Source: Tubulanus polymorphus (taxonomy: Eukaryota; Nemertea; Palaeonemertea; Tubulaniformes; Tubulanidae). Taken from it: 64,000 bases of DNA. The translations under genes and the position numbers were made by a program. The stretch covers positions 11,014,501 through 11,078,500 of the forward strand of contig NC_134031.1 in assembly GCF_964204645.1 (NCBI RefSeq), given 5' to 3'. This document shows positions 9,577-17,884 of this stretch, piece after piece. Below the pieces are notes generated by a model. It did not search any database. It had not been told where the DNA came from and saw nothing but the letters and a program-made list of their open reading frames with translations. Numbering within the stretch: the first letter of the stretch is position 1; each line of letters opens with the position of its first letter.

Positions 9577-9975
9577 ATGGTTCCTCGTAACAATAAATCC
9601 GTTGATCGGTTAAAAAAGTACGTTCATCATTTTCACGTGTTGGCAAGTTGTAAGAAAAAGCAACGAGAAGCGTTGATCGAATCGGCACCAGTAGAACTAA
9701 TTAACTGTATTTGTGAAATATCTAAAAACAGTTTACTGGGAAATATAGAACATAGCGACAAAGAGAAACGGGTGTTACAACAACATAAACGATACATTCG
9801 TATGTTAGCGAATAAATCTATAGCTGTTAAACATAAAAGGAGAGTTATTTCTCAAAAGGGAGGATTTCTGCCATTCATATTGACACCTCTCTTGTTGAAA
9901 CCGATTCTAGAATCTATCGTGACTAATGTTTTAAGTAAAGCCGCGAACAAAGTAATAGATAAAGTTTCGTCATGA
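9577..9975 (+). CDS. Conserved Polinton protein downstream of ATPase (element D)
   Basis: 132-residue basic protein. The N-terminal two thirds are helical and Lys/Arg-rich (VDRLKKYVHHFHVL...). A Gly-containing hydrophobic stretch follows (GGFLPFILTPLLLKPILESIV, about 98-118), compatible with membrane insertion. Proteins of this pattern are commonly found beside the ATPase in animal Polintons; the role is not known. The ATG at 9577 is chosen because the ATPase ends at 9542. The stop overlaps the next start (ATGA), as in compact viral genomes. Confidence 0.65.
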   Translation: MVPRNNKSVDRLKKYVHHFHVLASCKKKQREALIESAPVELINCICEISKNSLLGNIEHSDKEKRVLQQHKRYIRMLANKSIAVKHKRRVISQKGGFLPFILTPLLLKPILESIVTNVLSKAANKVIDKVSS

Positions 9976-10658
9976 AGAACGTAGAGAAATTGGTTATTCT
10001 ACCGGAAGCAATGTTACCGCAAGTACAAGCATTCGTAGCTAGTCTACAGGGAAATGAATCTATAACTAAAAAACCAGTTACCGGAAATCCGTTAAACGAT
10101 AACAACCTATCCGATGATTTGAAATATCTAAAATATAACCCGTTGCTACAGCAAGCTATACAAAAAACGGAGCACGATAAACAATCACTACCTCGAAAAA
10201 TTGAAGATATCAACGTCGTTAATAATCCTTATTCGACTGAAAAAATTGTCGAACGTATACCGGTTAAATTCCGGAATAAGTGTAAATCGTTATAAACATT
10301 TTTCACAGAAAATCCAAACGTTTTGAGATGGAACGAAAAAGGAGAAATAATCTACAAGAATAATTTAATTCCTGGAAGCAATATTTCTGACCTCGTTTAC
10401 GTTTCGTTAGTATTAACTACATTAAACCAAAGCTATATTGGATTAGAAGATTATATGTCAGCGATAAACGAACTTAATATTCCTACTAGCCTAATAAATA
10501 ATAAAATGTTAAAGAGACGGCTCAAAGGCGAACTTACCGTAGATTTAGATGCGTCGTTGTCTCCAGTAAAAAAGAAGGCAAAAGTAGATCAGCGCGGTTC
10601 CGGACTGCGTAGTAAGCGAGCTAGGAATGTCGATTTCACCAATTGGCTTAGCTTTTAA
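9972..10658 (+). pseudogene. Conserved Polinton protein with one in-frame stop (element D)
   Basis: One 229-codon frame interrupted by TAA at 10293-10295; the frame is open on both sides. The N-terminal half begins KNVEKLVILPEAML. The C-terminal half has the characteristic RWNEKGEIIYK...IPGSNISDLV segment and a basic tail (PVKKKAKVD, a possible nuclear signal). This domain recurs in animal Polintons, function unknown. Either a single nonsense mutation or two separate short products; the conserved continuity across the stop favours mutation. Confidence 0.7.
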
Positions 10659-10719
10659 TGGCTTCAAAATGCAATTAAAATGTATTGTTCAATTGTTCGT
10701 AGTATTATTGCGCAACTGA

Positions 10720-10731
10720 ACGTGTTCGGGC
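10720..10731 (+). promoter_or_regulatory. ACGTGTTCGGGC motif before the TBP-like gene
   Basis: Exact copy of the 12-mer at 4203-4214, placed 25 bp before the start codon at 10756. An inverted partial copy follows at once (GGGCACGTTTT), giving a dyad. It contains the E-box-like ACGTG core. Confidence 0.5.
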
Positions 10732-10755
10732 ACGTTTTGATTTCCATTTGATACG

Positions 10756-11283
10756 ATGGTCGTTAACGTGGTGAACATCGTCTCTACGGCGTGTTTGAAT
10801 AGTTCATTAAATCTTACCGATGTCGCTAGAATCTCGCACGATGTAATTTACAACCCTTCCAAGTTTAGCGGGTTAATATGGAAGAATCGTAAAATAGAAG
10901 GTAATTGTCTATTATTCGGCAATGGAAAGATGGTAATTACTGGGTGTAAAAGTAAATCTAATAGTCGACGGAGTACGAGACAATTTGCGCGTTTACTGCA
11001 AAAGATGGGATACAACGTGAAGTTAAACAACTTCAAAATACAAACAATAACCGGTGTCGTTAGAACTGGTCGGCATATTGACTTGATGAAATTTTCGAAC
11101 TATTGTTGTACAGCGGAATATAACACAGAAATACTCCCCGGTTTAGTGTATATGTGCGAAAATGGAGTTAAATGTATTGTTCATAATGGCGGAACCATAA
11201 TACTAGCCGGCGCAAAACAAACAAAAGAACTACAAAAAGCGTACGAAGAAATTTTATTCTACATCATCTTATGTTCTAAATGA
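10756..11283 (+). CDS. TATA-binding protein homologue (element D)
   Basis: 175-residue protein matching the two-repeat core of TBP over its whole length. Repeat 1 (about 3-88) has VNIVSTACL, the YNPSKFSGLIW segment and GKMVITGCKS. Repeat 2 (about 92-172) has KIQTITGVV, ILPGLVYMC and GTIILAGAK. These are the blocks that form the saddle strands and helices of TBP. There is no N-terminal extension, so it is a minimal TBP core. TBP nucleates transcription initiation on TATA promoters. The frame is intact and lies between the Polinton structural genes and integrase on the same strand, so it belongs to the element, not to a host insertion. No intron is needed. Sequence divergence from cellular TBP is large, suggesting old capture. 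Confidence 0.85.
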   Translation: MVVNVVNIVSTACLNSSLNLTDVARISHDVIYNPSKFSGLIWKNRKIEGNCLLFGNGKMVITGCKSKSNSRRSTRQFARLLQKMGYNVKLNNFKIQTITGVVRTGRHIDLMKFSNYCCTAEYNTEILPGLVYMCENGVKCIVHNGGTIILAGAKQTKELQKAYEEILFYIILCSK

Positions 11284-11334
11284 ATAAATTAATAAAAGGC
11301 GTGTTATCACAAATATTTTATTGTAAAAATAAAG

Positions 11335-11562
11335 ATGAATTGGCGAAAATTGTTTTGTTGTTGTTGTTTGGACCGAGACGATCCAAGTTTTATTTGTAAA
11401 TTCAATCGAATTAACTGCGTGAGCACGTGTTGTAACGGAAATACCGTTATCAATGAAGGCGGAGCTGAAAAAATTCCTAGCCAATCAGTATTATGGTATC
11501 GAAAAACCAGCCAGTTTTTCGAGCGCAAACGCTCTACACAGAATATGTCGGCAAGAAAATAA
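11335..11562 (+). CDS. Possible small Cys-rich protein overlapping integrase start
   Basis: 75-codon frame beginning MNWRKLFCCCCLD, with further cysteines (FICKF, CVSTCC). It overlaps the integrase start by 110 bases in another frame. A Cys cluster near the N-terminus could be lipid-modified, but there is no homologue that I recognise. It may be only the 5' leader of the integrase gene. Confidence 0.25.
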   Translation: MNWRKLFCCCCLDRDDPSFICKFNRINCVSTCCNGNTVINEGGAEKIPSQSVLWYRKTSQFFERKRSTQNMSARK

Positions 11563-12535
11563 AAACATTTCGCTTAATGAGATAAAGGATTGGCTATCCG
11601 AACAAGAAGTTTACACATTACACGCCAAAGTGAGGAAAAGGTTTCCCAGAAATAAAACAATAGCCTATCGAATGAACGAACAATTTCAAATAGATTTGTG
11701 CGACGTTTCAAATATTTCCAAACACAACGACGGTATCAAGTTTCTATTGACGGCTATAGATGTTTTATCGAGATACGGTTTCGCCGTTCCTTTGTTGAAT
11801 AAATTCAACTCGACAGTTGTGGAAGGATTGAAAAAGATAATTAAACATAGAAAACCTAGCGTTATACAATCTGACGCCGGGACCGAGTTCCTCGGTTCAA
11901 AAACACAGAATTTTCTCAGAAACGAGGGTATAAGTTTTTTCAGAAGTAAAAACGAAGTAAAATGCGCTATTGTCGAACGATGGATACGTACATTAAAATC
12001 AAAAATGTATAAAATATTCTCGCATAGACATTCGTATAGATACATCGATGTACTGGACGATATAGTTCGATCATATAACAATACATATCACCGCAGTATA
12101 AAAATGGCTCCAATAGACGTTAACCAGTTAAACGAATACATAGTTTTCAAAAACCTATACGGACCCCACCGCATAGTAAATAGAGCGAAATTCAAATTTC
12201 GAGTGGGTGATACTGTTAGAATAAGCGAACTAAAAGGACAGTTCCAAAAAGGTTATTTACCCGGTTGGAGTACAGAGTTGTTTGTTGTAACTAAAAGAAT
12301 TAATCGCCAACCGTGTGTATACAAGATTAAAGATTTACAAGATGTTGAAATAGATGGCGTTTTTTACGAATACGAAATGATAAAAGTCAATAAAAGGGAT
12401 GATGTTTATAAAGTCGAATCGATCATTAAATCCCGTGGAAAGGGTTCGAGAAAACAATATTTGGTGAAGTGGTATAATTACGCTGATAAATTTAATTCCT
12501 GGGTAAACGCAAAAGATATTAAAAAACTGAAATGA
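11453..12535 (+). CDS. rve integrase with C-terminal chromodomain (element D)
   Basis: 360 residues, full length for a Polinton integrase. The catalytic triad is D81 (QIDLCDV), D141 (QSDAGTEF) and E175 (IVERW). An SH3-like region follows at about 210-280 (FRVGDTVRI). The C-terminal chromodomain is at about 305-355 (VESIIKS...YLVKWYNYADKFNSW), which could steer insertion to modified histones. The frame is intact. The stop overlaps the next start (ATGA at 12532). It would integrate the element and create 6 bp target duplications. Confidence 0.93.
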   Translation: MKAELKKFLANQYYGIEKPASFSSANALHRICRQENKNISLNEIKDWLSEQEVYTLHAKVRKRFPRNKTIAYRMNEQFQIDLCDVSNISKHNDGIKFLLTAIDVLSRYGFAVPLLNKFNSTVVEGLKKIIKHRKPSVIQSDAGTEFLGSKTQNFLRNEGISFFRSKNEVKCAIVERWIRTLKSKMYKIFSHRHSYRYIDVLDDIVRSYNNTYHRSIKMAPIDVNQLNEYIVFKNLYGPHRIVNRAKFKFRVGDTVRISELKGQFQKGYLPGWSTELFVVTKRINRQPCVYKIKDLQDVEIDGVFYEYEMIKVNKRDDVYKVESIIKSRGKGSRKQYLVKWYNYADKFNSWVNAKDIKKLK

Positions 12536-13351
12536 TTGGTAGTGATTTTTACGTGTATCTCAAAAGCGACGCAAGCGTTGATCTTTACCCCGATAACATT
12601 CAACATAGTTTCAAAGTTCGATTGAGAGAATCGATTTCGCTCGAGGGTAAATGGGTTTGCACCTTGCACCAAATAAACTTTATGCTAGATTTCGATAACG
12701 TCGAAGATGGACGATTTGAATTGGCGTCACCGGAGCATGGAAAACAATACTTACGTATACCGAAGGGTCGATATCACACTATTGCGCAATTAATCACCGT
12801 TATACAAACGGAAATCAACAAGTGGTTTTACGATAAAGTAATTATAGGTTTCGACGAATTAAGTCATAAAGTTAATGTGAAGTTTTACGACGAGTGTTCG
12901 TTAACTTTTACGAACGATATAGCGTGGATTTTAGGCTTCAAATCTGGTATACCGGTAAACGATATACCTAACGACCTTCGTCAGGGTTCGAAGAAAAATG
13001 GACCATTTGTAGATAGTAATGGTACCAAAACTATTTACAAATACATCGAAGTCACAGCGTCTAGATGTGTCGATATAAACGTCGACTATCATAATTTGAT
13101 GATATATAGCGATGTTATAGAACCCCAACTAGTCGGCGATCAGAGCGCAAATCTTTTGCGTATGGTACATTTAAACACGATAAATTTTGGAAAGGTTATT
13201 GTTTAACAAATTACAATATTTTCCAGTGCAAAGGAGTAATTTTCAGACTATAGAAGTCTTTATAAGAAGAGAATCGGGTAAAATACCTGTTTTAAAAAAA
13301 GGAAAAGTTAATCTTGTTTTACATTTTAAAAAGAAAAATATATTAATATGA
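12532..13351 (+). pseudogene. Penton-like minor capsid protein, frameshifted (element D)
   Basis: Penton-type protein of Polintons/adintoviruses, expected at capsid vertices. The N-terminal block (FYVYLKSDAS...YPDNIQHSFKVRL) is diagnostic, and a GRYHTIAQLITVIQTEIN segment follows. The main frame stops at 13204-13206, but the expected C-terminal strands (TIEVFIRRESGK, then KVNLVLHFK) continue in another frame to a stop at 13349-13351. That stop overlaps the ATG of the next gene. A single-base indel near 13190-13203 therefore separates the two parts. Confidence 0.78.
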
Positions 13352-13755
13352 GGGCTATTTGCGAAATAGATCACGATGTCTGTTGTAGATATTACGCAAA
13401 TCAAAGCGGTGCCGGAGTCGACGTGTACACATCATCGCCTATACAAGGCGGTGCTGGATTTGCTTCTGTTTTAGGCGGTCTCGCTCGACCGGCGATACCC
13501 CTATTGAAAAATATGGCTAAACGAGCGGTGCCTCATTTACTAAGAACGGGTTTGCACGTTGCGAGCGATGTCGTAGGTGGTAAGAATTTTGCCACAGCCA
13601 TTAAAGATCGCGGATTAGAAACAATGGGTCGTATTATCCGGGGTAAAGTGCGAACCGGTACAAAACCATTAAAAGGTCAAAAGAGAAAACGAAAACAGCG
13701 GATTATTTCCACAGGCAAACGTATAAAGAGAAGTGTTAGCGGCGAAGCGTATTAG
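13348..13755 (+). CDS. Virion core protein, pX/pVI-like basic protein (element D)
   Basis: 135 residues. A Gly-rich amphipathic region at about 31-75 (GGAGFASVLGGLARPAIPLLK) is followed by a very basic C-terminus (KGQKRKRKQRIISTGKRIKR). This layout matches small Polinton/adintovirus proteins that resemble adenovirus core proteins, which condense DNA and disrupt membranes. The Gly-Gly context (IQGGAGF) could be a cleavage site for the adenain-like protease encoded downstream. The frame is intact; it lies between penton and capsid genes as in related elements. Confidence 0.65.
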   Translation: MRAICEIDHDVCCRYYANQSGAGVDVYTSSPIQGGAGFASVLGGLARPAIPLLKNMAKRAVPHLLRTGLHVASDVVGGKNFATAIKDRGLETMGRIIRGKVRTGTKPLKGQKRKRKQRIISTGKRIKRSVSGEAY

Positions 13756-13760
13756 ACAAG

Positions 13761-15071
13761 ATGTCGTTATTAGTACACAAAGACTCGCCCCTGTGTGTCA
13801 AATCCGAATTGGATTTGTTTACTATCCCCGGTACCCAGATAAACTACAAAGAATGCCGTTACGTTAGTTACGAACCCTCTACATCGATCAATGATTCGGG
13901 ACCTATCGTCTTCAGGATACCGAAAACAGAACAATATTTAGATTTAAACGTCACTTATTTGAAACTACAATTTAAAATAGTCAACGGTGATGGCACTAAT
14001 GTGGCGCCCGATAAATACGTGTCGATGATTAATGGCGTCTACAGTTTATTTAGCGACGTTCAAATTACGCTCAATGATCGCGTCGTTACGCACGACGGCG
14101 GATTGTACCCGTTTAAATGTGAGTTGGAAAATATGCTGAACTATAATTCCGAAACTAAAAATAGCAGTTGGCTACAATGCGAATTATACACTGAAGATGA
14201 GGCTGGCAAGAAAAATCATATCGACCCGACGATAGCCGGTGCTAATACCGGGCTGGTTAGAAGAAATAATTACACAAAAAACAGTAAACTAATCTGCGCT
14301 TATTCTCGATTATACTGCGATGTAATGAGAATGAATAAAATTTTCATCAACAATACAGATATGCAAATTAAACTGAATAGATCGAAGGAATGTTTCGTTT
14401 TACTTTCTCCCGCGGAAAACGCTGATTTTCGTATAAGAATAGAAAGCGCTCAACTTTATTAGCGAAAACTAGAATTAGATAGCTCGGTTTTGGTTGCGCA
14501 CGCAAAGGCATTAGAAAAAAACACGGCTAAATACTACTTTTAAAGAACCGAATTAACTTCATTGAATATTCCTAGAGGCCATAGAACGATCGTAAAGGAT
14601 TCCGTTTTTGTGGGTGAAATTCCAAAGGCTATCGTTTTAGCGCTCGTAGACGACGATGCGTTGAGCGGGAATATACGAAAAAATCCCTTTGATTTCCGAG
14701 ACTTTTCATTGAGTTATGTAGGTGTTAGTGTCGATAACAATCACGTACAAAATTCGCCGTTAATTATAGACTCCCGCGGTGATGGATGTGAAGTGTATCA
14801 TAGTTTATATTTAGCTAGGGGTCTATTGTATAAAAATGAGGGTATAGGAATTAAACGAGAACATTTTAAAAACGGCAACTTTATTTGTTGTTTTAATATA
14901 TCGCCCGAATACGGTGATCAACCGCACTTGTCACTTATTAAAAGGGGTTCGTTAAAAATTGAAATGAGATTTGACGAAGCTTTACCCCACAACGTCAATT
15001 TAATCGTTTACGCCGTTTTCGACGAATTATTACAAGTAACTAAAGAACGTCATATCGAAATTGATTATTAG
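13761..15071 (+). pseudogene. Double-jelly-roll major capsid protein with two in-frame stops (element D)
   Basis: Hexon-like major capsid protein of Polintons. The first part (13761-14462) has LDLFTIPGTQ..., VYSLFSDVQITLNDRVV and YPFKCELENMLNY, the first jelly roll. The last part (14562-15071) has PKAIVLALVDDDALSGN and LKIEMRFDEALPHN, the second. Both parts and the linker share one frame, interrupted by TAG at 14460-14462 and TAA at 14550-14552. The conserved linker segment between the stops is readable in the same frame, so these are nonsense changes without indels. Total 437 codons, usual for the family. Confidence 0.88.
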
Positions 15072-15076
15072 TAACT

Positions 15077-15544
15077 ATGTTGTACACGAATCAGATTTTA
15101 GAATTTATGAAAAAAGACGAGTGTCTACGATCGTGTTTTTTAGGCGTTTTTCCGTGCGACCGACTACCCGATATACATAGTTATCCAGCTGGTTTTATAG
15201 TAAATACCGATTATCACGATCAACCGGGTGAACATTGGTTAAGCATTTATATCAATAAGTTTGGTATCGGTTACTTTTTCGATTCCTTTGGACAATTACC
15301 CAGAACTAACGATGTAATATTAGAAAATTTTCTGGACGAAAATTGTATAGATTGGAAATATAATACTAAAATGTATCAAAACGTATTATCCGATGTATGT
15401 GGTTATTACGCGATATTTGTACAAATTTACCTATGTCACGGTTTTGAAATAGACGAAATTAAGAAATTATTGTCAAATAAAACTAATGATAACGACTATA
15501 TTGTAAAAAATTTCATCGTAAAATATTTCAAATTAGTAAAATAA
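15077..15544 (+). CDS. Adenain-like cysteine protease (element D)
   Basis: 155 residues of a C5/Ulp1-fold protease. The catalytic set is visible: H53 (GEHWLSIY), D69 (YFFDSFG), Q101 (YQNVLSDV, oxyanion hole) and C108 (DVCGYYAIF). In adenoviruses and Polintons it matures capsid and core proteins. Intact frame; the start lies 5 bases after the capsid gene. No counterpart was seen in the AT-rich Polintons B and C. Confidence 0.9.
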   Translation: MLYTNQILEFMKKDECLRSCFLGVFPCDRLPDIHSYPAGFIVNTDYHDQPGEHWLSIYINKFGIGYFFDSFGQLPRTNDVILENFLDENCIDWKYNTKMYQNVLSDVCGYYAIFVQIYLCHGFEIDEIKKLLSNKTNDNDYIVKNFIVKYFKLVK

Positions 15545-15565
15545 AAAATAGTGAAATATATCAAT

Positions 15566-16079
15566 AAAAAAAAAAAAAAAAAATCTCCCTCCCTCCCTCC
15601 CTCCCTCCCTCCCTCCCTCCCTCCCTCCCTCCCTCCCTCCCTCCCTCCCTCCCTCCCTCCCTCCCTCCCTCCCTCCCTCCCTCCCTCCCTCCCTCCCTCC
15701 CTCCCTCCCTCCCTCCCTCCCTCCCTCCCTCCCTCCCTCCCTCCCTCCCTCCCTCCCTCCCTCCCTCCCTCCCTCCCTCCCTCCCTCCCTCCCTCCCTCC
15801 CTCCCTCCCTCCCTCCCTCCCTCCCTCCCTCCCTCCCTCCCTCCCTCCCTCCCTCCCTCCCTCCCTCCCTCCCTCCCTCCCTCCCTCCCTCCCTCCCTCC
15901 CTCCCTCCCTCCCTCCCTCCCTCCCTCCCTCCCTCCCTCCCTCCCTCCCTCCCTCCCTCCCTCCCTCCCTCCCTCCCTCCCTCCCTCCCTCCCTCCCTCC
16001 CTCCCTCCCTCCCTCCCTCCCTCCCTCCCTCCCTCCCTCCCTCCCTCCCTCCCTCCCTCCCTCCCTCCCTCCCTCCCTC
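15566..16079. repeat. A18 tract and (CCCT)n microsatellite of nearly 500 bp
   Basis: A run of 18 A at 15566-15583 is followed by about 123 almost perfect CCCT units to 16079, directly behind the protease gene. The strand asymmetry (pure pyrimidine) allows triplex DNA. Long open frames in it (PSLP or EGGR repeats) are meaningless. Confidence 0.97.
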
Positions 16080-16089
16080 TCTCTGTAGA

Positions 16090-16135
16090 GTCCTTATAAG
16101 AACTGATGGTGTAGAAGTCCTTATAAGAACTGATG
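16090..16135. repeat. 19 bp direct repeat
   Basis: GTCCTTATAAGAACTGATG occurs at 16090-16108 and 16117-16135 next to the microsatellite. Its inner CTTATAAG is a palindrome. No function recognised. Confidence 0.7.
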
Positions 16136-16254
16136 ATATAAGCATATAAGCGAGGAGCTTGGCGGTTCATACACTGACTCTTTCTGAGAAATTTAGGTTG
16201 GCCTTGATAAAGGCCGTTTTAATTGGTTTGTTCTTAGTTTCGTTCACCAAGTTA

Positions 16255-16261
16255 CTATTCT

Positions 16262-16296
<35 letters not shown>

Positions 16297-16635
16297 TATT
16301 CCGGGTCTATCTTCAGCACGGGCATCTAGTGTGGGCCGAGCGCCTACTCCAGGCCTTGGTAGTTCCGTTACATCGCTGTGTTGGAACATCATTCCGCGTC
16401 CTACGAACGGCCTGACTTGTAAAAAGGCACCGCCCGCGAACCAAAACCTCCTACAATACGGGCACGTCAGCCTTCTACGTATACCGGCCATCTTTACCAG
16501 TGTTGAATAACAGCTAACACATATATTGTTACATAACCGATGATTCGGGCATGTAACTGTTGTCAATTTTGTCTCTAAACACACCACGCAGTCAAACTGG
16601 TCGATCGCCGTGATGGTTATCGATTGGGTAGCCAT
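16255..16635 (-). CDS. RING-finger protein with Arg-Gly tail (element D)
   Basis: 126 residues. A RING-like zinc pattern occupies about 16-61: C16, C19, C29, H32, C39, C42, C58, C61 (CVVC...CPNH...CVSC...CPYC). The C-terminus ends in (RG)n, encoded by a CACGAC simple repeat at 16261-16293. RING proteins act as ubiquitin E3 ligases and are frequent cargo in DNA viruses. Similar GC content to element D and position beyond the protease suggest that it belongs to it, though the element boundary is not visible. Confidence 0.6.
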
Positions 16636-16639
16636 TTTT

Positions 16640-17255
16640 TTTACGAATGAAGTGACTAGTTTACAAGGGTCTATATACTCATAAGCAGAAAATATGATTA
16701 ATAGTAATAGACATTGGTTGACACTAATTTAGTGTAAATTACCATTATTTGACATTGACTATGGAGAATTAGTTACGATTGAAACTATGGCCGAGATAGT
16801 GATAATTGTCGTCAACGAGAACTCGATGACATATCACAAGGTTTGGTTACTTATTTCCGTCTGCGAATAGCTCTTAACCTTCTAGACGATGAAATAACTG
16901 TTTTATCGCTATATAAACGAAAATATTATAACTACGTACTATTATTTTATAATAGAATACTGTTTTATCTAATGTATATGGTTATAATGGACGGCTAATG
17001 GTTTATTTTGACACATCCGAGACGCTATAGTTTGAATAGGTGTTATAATTATATGGGTTAATTGGGATGGAAAAATAAAATAGGGCGTAATTTAGTAATA
17101 CCGATGGGGGGTTATTTACTTAATTGAGGCAATTTTAAGATGTTTGATAAGATTATACGGGTTAGTAATTCGCTTTTAGAGGATTTGATTTTTTATCTCA
17201 TTCTATTACTCGCTGTGGACCGTGCAACCCTAATATTAACCCACTACCGACTACG
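16640..17255. other. Intergenic, nothing recognised
   Basis: About 600 bp between the divergent RING and zinc-binding protein genes. No repeat or coding similarity was recognised. Confidence 0.45.
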
Positions 17256-17258
17256 ACG

Positions 17259-17490
17259 ATGGCTTTTTCCAACGACTTTTGGAAAAAAGAACAGGATGTG
17301 GAAAGAAGCGAAATTCCAATTTTTTATACCGCTACCGGTGATGTTAAATGTCACTGCTGTATGAAACAACTGGGTCACGATGAGGATCCATTTGATTTCG
17401 TCACAAACTGTTGCGAGAAGATCATTTGCTTCAGGTGTTTCAGTGAGGCAGCGGCCGACCAGATCGACCAAGAACATTTGTTTCTGTGTA
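17259..17490 (+). pseudogene. Zinc-binding protein truncated at a Polinton junction
   Basis: The frame MAFSNDFWKKEQ... has CHCCMKQLG, then NCCEKIICFRCF: two Cys pairs of a RING or zinc-ribbon fold. At about 17470-17490 the sequence switches to the minus-strand Polinton gene fragment (TTTCTGTGTATCAAATGATGT, shared with 57400-57420). The protein therefore lost its C-terminus, including any last zinc ligands. This junction marks the right limit of element D. Confidence 0.5.
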
Positions 17491-17825
17491 TCAAATGATG
17501 TATTTAAATTTCCCATTATTGGGGATCTTGTTTCAACTTGCGCACCTAAAATACATTTCAAATAAGTTCTAATTGATTGATTTATTCTTTGTATACCTGA
17601 TTTAGTAAAACCTTCACTATTTTCTAAAATAAAATAAACCCAACCATTATTGTTTTCTTGTTTTAAATGATCATAAAATTTCGGTAATTTATTGAAATTT
17701 AATGTTTCTAAATCCTTTGTTTCTATTTTACCATAACCTAATTTATTATTATAGATATTATAAAAGCTATTAGATGGTATGGGAAGTGTACAATATGCTG
17801 CAACATTTTCAGGGCAAGGAAACAA
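17472..17825 (-). pseudogene. Fragment of conserved Polinton protein (element E)
   Basis: Encodes the conserved segment WVYFILENSEGFTKSGIQRI...YLKCILGAQVETRSPI...NTSFDTQK, homologous to 57224-58294 and 42489-43748. The unique part before it (NNKLGYGKIETKDLETLNF) is longer than in C. Both ends are lost: the lower end at the junction with element D, the upper end at the join to the polymerase fragment at 17885. Confidence 0.75.
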
Positions 17826-17884
17826 TTAATTGAAAATGAAGAAGCCAATAGGGATTTCGAGTATGATGATATTGATTTTCTGTT

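Noticed and set aside
15496-16170. Long open frames in both strands (PSLP and EGGR repeats)
   Set aside because: They are translations of a CCCT microsatellite.
16255-17498. Host RING and zinc-binding genes
   Set aside because: Could be host genes, but base composition, closeness to the protease and lack of introns fit cargo of element D better; left open.
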